Shown piece by piece: positions 14,629-22,331 of a stretch of DNA of 48,317 nt. Below the pieces are notes generated by a model. It had not been told where the DNA came from, searched no databases, and saw only the letters and a list, made by a program, of their open reading frames with translations. Position numbers and translations under genes: made by a program. Source of the stretch: Streptococcus mitis (GTDB taxonomy: Bacteria > Bacillota > Bacilli > Lactobacillales > Streptococcaceae); NCBI GenBank assembly GCA_018364455.1, contig JAGZLW010000013.1, positions 1 to 48,317 on the forward strand. Direction: 5' to 3'. Numbering within the stretch: the first letter of the stretch is position 1; each line of letters starts with the position of its first letter.

Positions 14629-15975
14629 ATGACATCTGCTAAAGAATATATCCAAAGCGTGTTTGAAACTGTAAAAGCTCGTAACGGGCACGAGGCTGAA
14701 TTCCTCCAAGCTGTTGAAGAATTTTTCAACACTTTAGAACCTGTATTTGAAAAACACCCTGAGTATATCGAAGAAAATATCTTGGCACGTATTACTGAGC
14801 CTGAGCGCGTGATTTCTTTCCGTGTTCCTTGGATTGACCGTAATGGAAAAGTTCAAGTAAACCGTGGTTACCGTGTTCAATTCAACTCAGCTGTTGGACC
14901 ATACAAAGGCGGACTTCGTTTCCACCCAACTGTAAACCAAGGGATTTTGAAATTCCTCGGATTTGAACAAATCTTTAAAAACGTCTTGACTGGACTTCCT
15001 ATCGGTGGAGGTAAAGGTGGATCAGACTTCGATCCTAAAGGTAAAACAGATGCTGAAGTGATGCGTTTCTGCCAAAGCTTCATGACTGAATTGCAAAAAT
15101 ACATCGGCCCATCACTTGACGTACCTGCTGGTGATATCGGTGTTGGTGGACGTGAGATTGGTTACCTTTACGGTCAATACAAACGCCTTAACCAATTTGA
15201 TGCTGGTGTCTTGACTGGTAAACCTCTCGGATTTGGTGGTAGCTTGATTCGTCCAGAAGCAACTGGTTACGGTTTGGTTTACTACACTGAAGAAATGCTC
15301 AAAGCTAACGGCAACAGCTTTGCTGGTAAGAAAGTTGTTATTTCAGGTTCTGGTAACGTTGCTCAATACGCTCTTCAAAAAGCGACTGAACTTGGTGCAA
15401 CTGTTATCTCTGTATCTGACTCAAATGGTTACGTCATCGATGAAAATGGTATCGACTTCGATCTTTTGGTTGATGTTAAAGAAAAACGTCGCGCTCGTTT
15501 AACTGAGTATGCAGCTGAGAAAGCAACTGCTACATACCACGAAGGTTCTGTATGGACTTACGCTGGAAACTATGACATCGCTCTTCCATGTGCGACTCAA
15601 AACGAAATCAACGGTGAAGCAGCTAAACGTTTGGTTGCTCAAGGCGTTATCTGTGTATCTGAAGGTGCCAACATGCCAAGCGACCTTGATGCCATCAAAG
15701 TTTACAAAGAAAATGGTATTTTCTACGGACCTGCTAAAGCTGCCAATGCCGGTGGTGTAGCCGTTTCAGCCCTTGAAATGAGCCAAAACAGTCTTCGTCT
15801 CTCATGGACTCGTGAAGAAGTTGATGGCCGTCTCAAAGACATCATGACAAACATCTTTAACACAGCTAAAACAACTGCTGAAACATATGGTCTTGATAAA
15901 GACTACCTAGCAGGAGCTAACATTGCTGCCTTTGAAAATGTAGCAAATGCTATGATTTCACAAGGTATTGTTTAA
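14629..15975 (+). CDS. gdhA: NADP-specific glutamate dehydrogenase
   Basis: Catalyses reductive amination of 2-oxoglutarate to glutamate with NADPH, linking carbon and ammonia assimilation. The 448-aa protein is the small hexameric type. Visible motifs include YKGGLRFHP and IGGGKGGSDFDPKGK (substrate-binding lysines), DVPAGDIGVGGREIGY, the Rossmann motif VVISGSGNVAQYA, and EGANMPSDLDA. I chose the ATG at 14629 because AAGGAG lies 6 nt upstream; the longer open frame starts upstream of the promoter. It is monocistronic with a strong promoter and terminator. Confidence 0.97.
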   Translation: MTSAKEYIQSVFETVKARNGHEAEFLQAVEEFFNTLEPVFEKHPEYIEENILARITEPERVISFRVPWIDRNGKVQVNRGYRVQFNSAVGPYKGGLRFHPTVNQGILKFLGFEQIFKNVLTGLPIGGGKGGSDFDPKGKTDAEVMRFCQSFMTELQKYIGPSLDVPAGDIGVGGREIGYLYGQYKRLNQFDAGVLTGKPLGFGGSLIRPEATGYGLVYYTEEMLKANGNSFAGKKVVISGSGNVAQYALQKATELGATVISVSDSNGYVIDENGIDFDLLVDVKEKRRARLTEYAAEKATATYHEGSVWTYAGNYDIALPCATQNEINGEAAKRLVAQGVICVSEGANMPSDLDAIKVYKENGIFYGPAKAANAGGVAVSALEMSQNSLRLSWTREEVDGRLKDIMTNIFNTAKTTAETYGLDKDYLAGANIAAFENVANAMISQGIV

Positions 15976-15988
15976 GATTTATTTGCTC

Positions 15989-16020
15989 AATCCCCGATCG
16001 CTCCGATTGGGGATTTTTAT
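15989..16020 (+). terminator. rho-independent terminator of gdhA
   Basis: AATCCCC (15989-15995) pairs with GGGGATT (16009-16015), followed by a T-run. Confidence 0.8.
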
Positions 16021-16030
16021 GTTGGCTTCA

Positions 16031-16058
16031 AAAAAACTCACCATTAACAGTGAGTTTT
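16031..16058 (-). terminator. terminator of the dehydrogenase-TetR unit
   Basis: AAAACTCAC (16033-16041) and GTGAGTTTT (16050-16058) form a 9-bp stem; on the minus strand it is followed by TTTTTTG. It may also back up gdhA termination. Confidence 0.8.
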
Positions 16059-16069
16059 AACATCAGAAT

Positions 16070-16714
16070 TTATTTTACTTTCATTAGGGCAGATGACAAA
16101 CATTCAACAATCTCATCAACTGCTTTATCTATGTTTATAGTTCCTTCATCATTCAACATCATGGGAATAAGATAAGAAAAACTCAATGCTAAAATGTATC
16201 GAACAATTCTTTCATTTGACCAATTTAGAATAAGTCCTTTTTCTTTAAATTGATTCAAAACAGGGCTAATTGGTTCTATTATAGATTGAACAATAATATT
16301 TCCCAACTGGATAGAAAGATTTTTATCAATAAAAGAACGCCCCAAGAGAATTTTAACATGCATTTGGTTCTCCTGAATGAAAAAGAGCCTATCTCGAACA
16401 ATACTTTTTAAAAAGAAGGGAAAAGTTTCTTGATCTACTGTGAATTTTTTTTCTGAGAAATCCGCAATTACTTCTGGAATAACCTGTTCTAGAAAAGTAG
16501 ATAAAATGGCTTCTAAAATACCTTCCTTTGTTTTAAAGTAACTAAAAACAGTTCCTTCTGACACTCCAGCGCGTTCGGCAATAAGGCTGGACGTTGTATT
16601 CTCAAATCCAATTTCTGAGAATAATTTTAAGCTTGATAATAATACTCGGCGTTGTTTCAAGCTCAAGTTGCTAACTTCTAACGTCTGAGCATACTTTTGT
16701 TCTAAACTTTCCAT
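16070..16714 (-). CDS. TetR/AcrR-family transcriptional regulator
   Basis: A 214-aa TetR-type repressor. The N-terminal helix-turn-helix is TSSLIAERAGVSEGTVFSYFKTKEGIL (about residues 37-63); the rest is the usual helical ligand-binding domain. I start at the ATG at 16714 because GAGAGGT lies 7 nt upstream; a GTG at 16723 would overlap this ribosome-binding site. It follows the dehydrogenase gene by 16 nt and is probably co-transcribed. The palindrome TGAGTG-AA-CACTCA before the dehydrogenase is the obvious operator, so it likely represses its own operon until an unknown ligand binds. Confidence 0.9.
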   Translation of the reverse strand: MESLEQKYAQTLEVSNLSLKQRRVLLSSLKLFSEIGFENTTSSLIAERAGVSEGTVFSYFKTKEGILEAILSTFLEQVIPEVIADFSEKKFTVDQETFPFFLKSIVRDRLFFIQENQMHVKILLGRSFIDKNLSIQLGNIIVQSIIEPISPVLNQFKEKGLILNWSNERIVRYILALSFSYLIPMMLNDEGTINIDKAVDEIVECLSSALMKVK

Positions 16715-16730
16715 CGCTAGCACCTCTCTT

Positions 16731-17735
16731 CTACTCTCTTACTTTTACGACTTTTTTGCCTCGACTGTGTCCCATTTTCAGACTACGATAGGCTTCTCTA
16801 ACTGACTTTAGAGAAAAGTCATACACTTGATCAATTTTCAGCTGAACCTTCCCGTCTGAGACCATTTCAGCTAAAGTGCTAAAATCATCATATGTGGAAT
16901 GTCTCGGACCAGTAAACTGAGCACCTTTTATCATAACATAGGGCGAAGGTACTAATGTCCCAATAGCTGTCCCCTTCAAGCCTAAACTAAAAGCCAATCT
17001 AACATAATCAGATCCATAACAATCCAAAAATTTTGTAATAGGCGTTGGACTAGCTGATAGAAGAGCCTTCTTGATATTCTCTTCGTAACTTACTGGTATG
17101 GCACCTAAAGACTTCAGATACTCTGCATTTTTCTTACTTGCTATTCCAATCACTGTCGCCCCCTTAGCCACTGCATACTGTACTGCAATACTTCCAATAC
17201 CTCCTGCTGCAGCTGAAATAATAACAGTATCCCTTGAATTTAAACCGATTCTTCTAAAAGCCCCACCCACAGTTAGAGCAGCTACTCCCATAGTAGCTGC
17301 GTGAGTCATGTCGATCATCTCTGGTTTCAATACAATTTCCGATTCATTGACACAAATTTCTGTTGCTAAAGCTCCCCTCTTAGTTACCAAACCAGGATCG
17401 CTAATCATTGTTCCAAACACCTTATCTCCTACTGAAAACCTAGTTACTTCATTTCCAACTTCTGTAATAACTCCAGAAAAATCTCTCCCCACACCTCTTG
17501 GAAATAAAGATGATTTAGATTCAAACCAACGACTTGGTTTCCTTAATTTCGTTATAAAAGATAGAAATCGAAGGGGTTTCGCTCCCTCAAAAGTTTTATA
17601 ATCAATAGGATTTAAACCAACAGCATGAACTTCTACTCTCACCTGATTTACATCCAAGACTGTAGAGTCGATCTTCAGCAAATCCAAGACCTCTTCGTTA
17701 CCGAAACGACTGTACTCTATTGCTTCAACAACCAT
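16731..17735 (-). CDS. zinc-independent MDR dehydrogenase / quinone oxidoreductase-like
   Basis: A 334-aa medium-chain dehydrogenase/reductase. The N-terminal GroES-like fold has VRVEVHAVGLNPIDYKTFEG and FPRGVGRDFSGVITEVG; the Rossmann domain starts at IISAAAGGIGSIAVQYAVAKGATVIG (about residues 173-198). The zinc-binding cysteine and histidine set of true alcohol dehydrogenases is missing, which points to NADPH-dependent reduction of quinones or reactive carbonyls. AAGGAGT precedes the ATG. It heads a two-gene operon with a TetR regulator, suggesting induction by a reactive or toxic compound; the substrate is unknown. Confidence 0.88.
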   Translation of the reverse strand: MVVEAIEYSRFGNEEVLDLLKIDSTVLDVNQVRVEVHAVGLNPIDYKTFEGAKPLRFLSFITKLRKPSRWFESKSSLFPRGVGRDFSGVITEVGNEVTRFSVGDKVFGTMISDPGLVTKRGALATEICVNESEIVLKPEMIDMTHAATMGVAALTVGGAFRRIGLNSRDTVIISAAAGGIGSIAVQYAVAKGATVIGIASKKNAEYLKSLGAIPVSYEENIKKALLSASPTPITKFLDCYGSDYVRLAFSLGLKGTAIGTLVPSPYVMIKGAQFTGPRHSTYDDFSTLAEMVSDGKVQLKIDQVYDFSLKSVREAYRSLKMGHSRGKKVVKVRE

Positions 17736-17763
17736 TTTCTTTACTCCTTAATTTCACAAAAAT

Positions 17764-17777
17764 TGAGTGAACACTCA
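17764..17777. promoter_or_regulatory. TetR-type operator
   Basis: TGAGTG-AA-CACTCA, a perfect 6-bp inverted repeat around two bases, extended by one near-match on each side. It sits about 10 nt downstream of the predicted -10, covering the transcription start, the usual place for a TetR repressor site. Confidence 0.75.
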
Positions 17778-17786
17778 TTTTTATAA

Positions 17787-17815
17787 ATTATACTCTTAAT
17801 TTGTAAGAAAATCAA
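17787..17815 (-). promoter_or_regulatory. promoter of the dehydrogenase-TetR operon
   Basis: On the minus strand: -35 TTGATT (17810-17815), 17-nt spacer, -10 TATAAT (17787-17792). Confidence 0.8.
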
Positions 17816-17945
17816 TATTATCGTTTGATAATGATTTATGACATGATACAAATATCCATCATTTCAATTTTCCAATATGATTCTTTCAATCTAACTCTTC
17901 TCACTTTTCAAGATAACTTCCCCTTTTTTGCCCCCTGCTAGACAA

Positions 17946-17980
17946 AAAGAAAAACCGCTACTCCTAAGAATAGCGGTTTA
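17946..17980 (-). terminator. rho-independent terminator of rplJ-rplL
   Basis: On the minus strand AAACCGCTA pairs with TAGCGGTTT around a 10-nt loop and is followed by TTCTTTTTG. Confidence 0.85.
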
Positions 17981-18014
17981 ATCATGTTTTTAAGCTACTA
18001 ATGTAGTCGCTCTA

Positions 18015-18383
18015 TTATTTAAGAGTAACTGAAGCTCCAGCTTCTTCCAATTTAGCTTTGATTTCTTCAGCTTCTGCAGTTGCAACGCCTTCTTTAACAA
18101 GTGCTGGTGCACCGTCAACAAGTTCTTTAGCTTCTTTAAGACCAAGACCTGTGATTTCACGTACAACTTTGATAACGCCAACTTTTTTGTCGCCTGCAGA
18201 TGTCAATTCAACGTCGAATGAATCTTTAGCAGCACCAGCGTCAGCAGCACCAGCTGCAGCAACAGCTACAGGAGCAGCTGCAGTTACACCAAATTCTTCT
18301 TCGATAGCTTTTACAAGGTCGTTCAATTCAAGGATTGAAGCTTCTTTAATTTCAGCAATAATGTTTTCAATGTTCAATGCCAT
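18015..18383 (-). CDS. rplL: 50S ribosomal protein L7/L12
   Basis: The stalk protein that recruits translation GTPases. The 122-aa protein has the N-terminal dimerisation domain (MALNIENIIAEIKEASILEL), an alanine/glycine-rich hinge around residues 34-52, and the conserved C-terminal domain (KKVGVIKVVREITGLGLKEA). I start at the ATG at 18383, preceded by GGAGGA; a frame five codons longer begins before this ribosome-binding site. It follows rplJ in the universal rplJL operon. Confidence 0.98.
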   Translation of the reverse strand: MALNIENIIAEIKEASILELNDLVKAIEEEFGVTAAAPVAVAAAGAADAGAAKDSFDVELTSAGDKKVGVIKVVREITGLGLKEAKELVDGAPALVKEGVATAEAEEIKAKLEEAGASVTLK

Positions 18384-18457
18384 TGTTATTTCCTCCAAAT
18401 AAGTTTTAAATTTTATAATAGTTTTTTCGTAGCTAGGCTACGCTGCGTAGCTTAAGA

Positions 18458-18958
18458 TTAAGCTGCGTCTTCTTTGCTTTCTGCAACCGCTTTGACTGCA
18501 AGAGCAACGTTGCGCACTGGCGCTTGAAGTACAGAAAGGAGCATAGAAAGAAGTCCTTCGCGGTTTGGAAGAGTTGCAAGTGCAAGAATCTCTTCTTTAG
18601 ATGCGACAGCGCCTTCGATTGCACCACCTTTGATTTCAAGTGCTTCAGCGTTTTTAGAAAAGTCGTTCAAGATTTTCGCTGGTGCGATAACATCTTCGTT
18701 AGAAAATGCTACTGCAGATGGTCCAACAAATACAGATGCAAGATCTTCAAGACCAGCTTTTTCAGCTGCACGACGCAAGATTGAGTTTTTAATGACTTTG
18801 TACTCAACTTCGCTTCCACGAAGCTCACGACGAAGAACTGTATCTTGCTCAACTGTCAAACCACGAGCGTCTACAACGACGATAGATGCAGCAGCTTTCA
18901 TTTTTTCAGCTACTACGTCAACTAGTTCCGCTTTTTTAGCAATAATTGCTTCACTCAT
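18458..18958 (-). CDS. rplJ: 50S ribosomal protein L10
   Basis: L10 anchors L7/L12 dimers to 23S rRNA. The 166-aa protein begins [20 protein letters not shown]; the core motif [20 protein letters not shown] and [19 protein letters not shown] are family hallmarks. I start at 18958 behind GGAGGTGA; the longer frame reads through the leader. L10 in excess is expected to bind its own leader RNA (18975-19130) and repress the operon. Confidence 0.98.
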
Positions 18959-18974
18959 TAGTGTGTTCACCTCC

Positions 18975-19130
18975 GTTATTATTTTGCTTGGGGAATTTTT
19001 CCAAAAGAAAAACGCGCCCAAACCTAGACACGAAAGTACAATACGCTTCTTTTTACATGATACGTTTTGTCCTCGGTAGGATACTTATGAGTCGAGCTCC
19101 CCTACTGTCTTAGGCAGTTTTTTCAAACCG
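18975..19130 (-). ncRNA. L10 leader (ribosomal protein L10 autoregulatory RNA)
   Basis: The roughly 180-nt leader between the promoter and rplJ contains the block typical of Firmicute L10 leaders: ACTGCCTAAGACAGTAGGGG, GAGCTCGACTC and, further on, CCTACCGAGGAC (minus strand), which can fold into the L10-binding helices. Boundaries are approximate. The family assignment is from memory of conserved leader features plus position. Confidence 0.8.
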
Positions 19131-19136
19131 TATATA

Positions 19137-19165
19137 AGTATAGCATAGTTAAAAAAAGAATGCAA
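19137..19165 (-). promoter_or_regulatory. promoter of rplJ-rplL
   Basis: On the minus strand: -35 TTGCAT (19160-19165), 17-nt spacer ending TGC, -10 TATACT (19137-19142). Confidence 0.8.
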
Positions 19166-19207
19166 GATTTTTGCAAACTTTTTTTAAAATTTTTTGTAAT
19201 TTTTCTT

Positions 19208-20467
19208 TTAAAGTTCTACTGTCAGAACTTGACCTTGCTTAACTACTGGTTCTCCGGCAATATAGACATCATCTACATCACTGGACTTGACAGCATAAAC
19301 TAGGTGAGAGAGCATATTTTCTTGGGGTTGAAGATGGATTTTCCCTTGTGGTTGGATGACCAGAAAATCTGCTTGCTTGCCGACTTCCAAACTTCCTATC
19401 TGTTCGTCCATTCCAAGAACCTTAGCACCTTCTATCGTTAGAGCTTTGAGAGCTGTTTCGATAGGGAATTGGCTGGCATCCCCACTTTTCATCTTCTGAA
19501 GAAGGGCTGCAGTCCGTCCTTCCTCAAACATATCTAGATTGTTATTGGAAGCAACCGAATCTGTCGCAATTCCCACAGCCACTCCTGCTTTTTGAAGTTG
19601 GATGATTGGAGCAATCCCTGATGCCAATTTGAGGTTACTGATAGGATTGTGTGCAATAGACACTTGAGAAGTTGCCAAGCGTTCAATTTCTCTCTCGTTT
19701 AGTTCGACCCCATGAGCAAAGACAGACGGATGCTCTAAGTAACCCAGTTCTTCTAAAAAGGCGAGGGGGCGTTTGCCGTATCGTTTCAGGATAATGCCTG
19801 ACTCCTCCTTGGTCTCCGCCACGTGGATATGGAGAGGAATATTCAACTCTTTTGCCATATCTAAGCTTTCTGCCAGCAAGTCTCTACTACAGCTGTAGGG
19901 AGAATGTGGGGCTACCATCACCTTGAAATTTGGATTTTTATATCCTATTATTGTCTCGATAATAGCTCGTGTTCTGCTTATGGTATCATCAGTTGTTTCT
20001 GTATCTGAAGAAAAGAGGGTCGGTGAGAAATAACAACGCATCTTGGAAGTTTTCACTGCCTGATAAATCTGCTCAATCTCCACTCCATTGGGATTATACA
20101 TATCGTTGAAGGTTGTTGTTCCTGACTGGAGCATTTCTGTCAGCGCTTCTTTGACCGCCTTGGTAGTCATGTCTGGAGTAAACTCAGCTTCTGCAGGCCA
20201 AATATAGTCATTGAGCCATTCATGGAGATTGCTATCATCTCGAATCCCTCGCAAGCCTGTCATAGCAGAATGGGTGTGACAATTGACCAAACCAGGCATA
20301 ATCCAGGCGCCCTGATAGTCTATAATCTGCTCAGCTTGCTCTAAAATCTCTGACTTCTCTTGACCAACATAGACGATTTGAGAATCCTTAACTGCTAAGA
20401 TTCCATCAAGATAAACATGGAAATCTTGATCACAAGTCACGATATTTACATGCTGAAAGACTTTCAT
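19208..20467 (-). CDS. amidohydrolase, MTA/SAH deaminase-like (TRZ/ATZ family)
   Basis: A 419-aa metal-dependent hydrolase of the ATZ/TRZ/cytosine-deaminase superfamily; close relatives deaminate 5'-methylthioadenosine or S-adenosylhomocysteine. The metal ligands are visible: HxH in VNCHTHSAM (about residues 64-66), His in PLHIHVAETKEE, His in SIAHNPISNLKLASG and Asp in ATDSVASNNNLDMF. No signal peptide; cytosolic. It stands between rplJ and the ABC exporter as its own transcription unit. Substrate assignment by similarity class is moderate only. Confidence 0.85.
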   Translation of the reverse strand: MKVFQHVNIVTCDQDFHVYLDGILAVKDSQIVYVGQEKSEILEQAEQIIDYQGAWIMPGLVNCHTHSAMTGLRGIRDDSNLHEWLNDYIWPAEAEFTPDMTTKAVKEALTEMLQSGTTTFNDMYNPNGVEIEQIYQAVKTSKMRCYFSPTLFSSDTETTDDTISRTRAIIETIIGYKNPNFKVMVAPHSPYSCSRDLLAESLDMAKELNIPLHIHVAETKEESGIILKRYGKRPLAFLEELGYLEHPSVFAHGVELNEREIERLATSQVSIAHNPISNLKLASGIAPIIQLQKAGVAVGIATDSVASNNNLDMFEEGRTAALLQKMKSGDASQFPIETALKALTIEGAKVLGMDEQIGSLEVGKQADFLVIQPQGKIHLQPQENMLSHLVYAVKSSDVDDVYIAGEPVVKQGQVLTVEL

Positions 20468-20525
20468 TCTAGGTTCCTTTTCTAAAAGACAAGTTAAAGT
20501 GAATAATTTTTCTAGCTATTGTAAC

Positions 20526-20556
20526 AAAAAAGTCACCCGAAGGCAACTTTTTTTGT
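20526..20556 (-). terminator. terminator of the ABC exporter operon
   Basis: On the minus strand AAAGTTGCC and GGTGACTTT form an imperfect stem closed by a TTCG tetraloop and followed by TTTTG. A-rich and T-rich flanks make it usable in both directions. Confidence 0.75.
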
Positions 20557-20581
20557 CCATAAGATTTCAAAGTAGAAAGGC

Positions 20582-22330
20582 TTATTCAGAGCTGAAAGCT
20601 GCAGCTTGCTGCATTTGGTAATACTTGCCCTTTCGAGCCATGAGTTCCTGATGGTTCCCATACTCAACAATGTCGCCATCCACCAAGACAAGAATCAAAT
20701 CCGCGTCCTGAATGGTTGACAAGCGGTGGGCAATGATAAAGCTTGTACGCCCCTTCATGAGTTTTGCAAAGGCATCCTGAATCAGCACTTCTGTCCGCGT
20801 ATCGATGGAAGAGGTTGCCTCGTCTAAGATAAGAATCTTTGGAATAGCCAGAAAGACTCGGGCTATGGTCAAGAGCTGGGCTTGACCGACAGAGAGAGAT
20901 TCTCCAGCATTTTCCAACTTGGTATCATAGCCTTGAGGTAACTGTTGGATGAAAAAGTCTGCATTGGCTGCTTTGGCAGCAGCAATCACTTGCTCTCGAC
21001 TGGCTTCAGGATTGCCAAAGGCAATATTGTCATGAATGGTTCCTTGCTTGAGCCAGGTTTCTTGGAGCACCATGCCAAACTGCTGGCGTAAGGAGGCACG
21101 ACTATAGTCATAAATGGATTTCCCATCCAGCAAGATATCTCCTGAGTTAATCGGATAAAACCGCATGAGGAGATTGATAAGAGTTGACTTGCCAGCACCT
21201 GTCGGACCAACGATGGCTACCTTGCTACCAGCTGGAATATCAATAGATAAATCCTTAATCAAAACCTTTTCAGGATTATAACCAAAAGAGACATGTTTAA
21301 AGGAAATAGCTCCCTTAACTTGGTCACTAGTCAACTCTTCCTTACCACTTTCAGCCACCTCAGGACTCTCTAAGACTCCATAAACACGCTCTGCACAAGC
21401 TAAAGCACTTTGCAACTCAGCTAGCACTGAAGAAATATCGTTAAAGGGCTTAGTGTACTGTTGGACATAGTTCAAAAAAGTCACTAAGCGTCCAATGGTC
21501 AAGGTAGAGCCCATCATGATACGATAAGCTCCCACTCCAGCTAGAAGGGCATAAATGAGTGCATTGACAAATCGAGTCGAAGGATTAACCGTTGATGAAT
21601 AAAAGATGGCTGACTGAGAATAGCCTGCGTAGTTGTCATTAGCCTCACGCAGTCTTTGAATAAACTCTGCCTGAGCATTAAAGGACTGGATAATGGTCTG
21701 CTGGCTAAGCGATTCTTCAATCAACTGAGTCTGAATTCCCCTCGTCTCCGTTTGCTTCTGGAAGAGATGATAGGATCGTTTGGCAATGAAGCGTGAAATC
21801 ACCATGGATAGTGGAGTCAACAGCAAGACTAAGAGAGTCATGAGGAGATGGATTTGGAGCATGGCTAGAATACTAACCAAAATCATCAAGACGCCAATGA
21901 AAAATTGGTTAAAAATCATAGTCAAGCCAGCTGCCAACTGTTCTATGTCCGTGGTTACACGACTGACCATCTCCCCACTTCCTTGTCGATCGACAAAAGC
22001 AATCGGTAACCGATGGAGCTTATGGATGATTCGCTCTCGCAAGCCTCTGGTATAAGAGAAAATTAGACGATTATAGAGGAGAGGATTGGCCCATTGAACT
22101 AGTGTATTTCCTATGACCACCAATACCATCTGAATGAAAATTTGCCAAAAAACTAGCGAAGACTCAGCCACTAGAACCTGGTCGATGACCTGCCCAATCA
22201 GAATAGGTAGGTAGATTGATAAGGCAACCTGGGCAATGGTTCCTAGAAAGGCTAGGAAAAGGAGGAAAGGATGACTTGATAAATCTTTGGCCAAACGTGT
22301 GAGTGTTTGATTTGCAGTTTGTCGTCTCAT
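20582..22330 (-). CDS. heterodimeric ABC exporter, subunit with catalytic ATP site
   Basis: A 582-aa half-transporter: six-helix exporter domain (about residues 20-310) and a C-terminal ATPase with Walker A VGPTGAGKSTL, Walker B ILILDEATSSID (catalytic Glu present) and switch His in IIAHRLST. The signature is unusual, SLSVGQAQLL instead of LSGGQ. Together with its partner this gives one working and one degenerate ATP site, as in LmrCD/BmrCD/TM287-288 multidrug exporters. I start at the ATG at 22330 because AAGGAGGA lies just upstream, two codons before the partner's stop; the longer frame has no such site. Substrate unknown. Confidence 0.92.
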   Translation of the reverse strand: MRRQTANQTLTRLAKDLSSHPFLLFLAFLGTIAQVALSIYLPILIGQVIDQVLVAESSLVFWQIFIQMVLVVIGNTLVQWANPLLYNRLIFSYTRGLRERIIHKLHRLPIAFVDRQGSGEMVSRVTTDIEQLAAGLTMIFNQFFIGVLMILVSILAMLQIHLLMTLLVLLLTPLSMVISRFIAKRSYHLFQKQTETRGIQTQLIEESLSQQTIIQSFNAQAEFIQRLREANDNYAGYSQSAIFYSSTVNPSTRFVNALIYALLAGVGAYRIMMGSTLTIGRLVTFLNYVQQYTKPFNDISSVLAELQSALACAERVYGVLESPEVAESGKEELTSDQVKGAISFKHVSFGYNPEKVLIKDLSIDIPAGSKVAIVGPTGAGKSTLINLLMRFYPINSGDILLDGKSIYDYSRASLRQQFGMVLQETWLKQGTIHDNIAFGNPEASREQVIAAAKAANADFFIQQLPQGYDTKLENAGESLSVGQAQLLTIARVFLAIPKILILDEATSSIDTRTEVLIQDAFAKLMKGRTSFIIAHRLSTIQDADLILVLVDGDIVEYGNHQELMARKGKYYQMQQAAAFSSE

Positions 22331-22331
22331 G

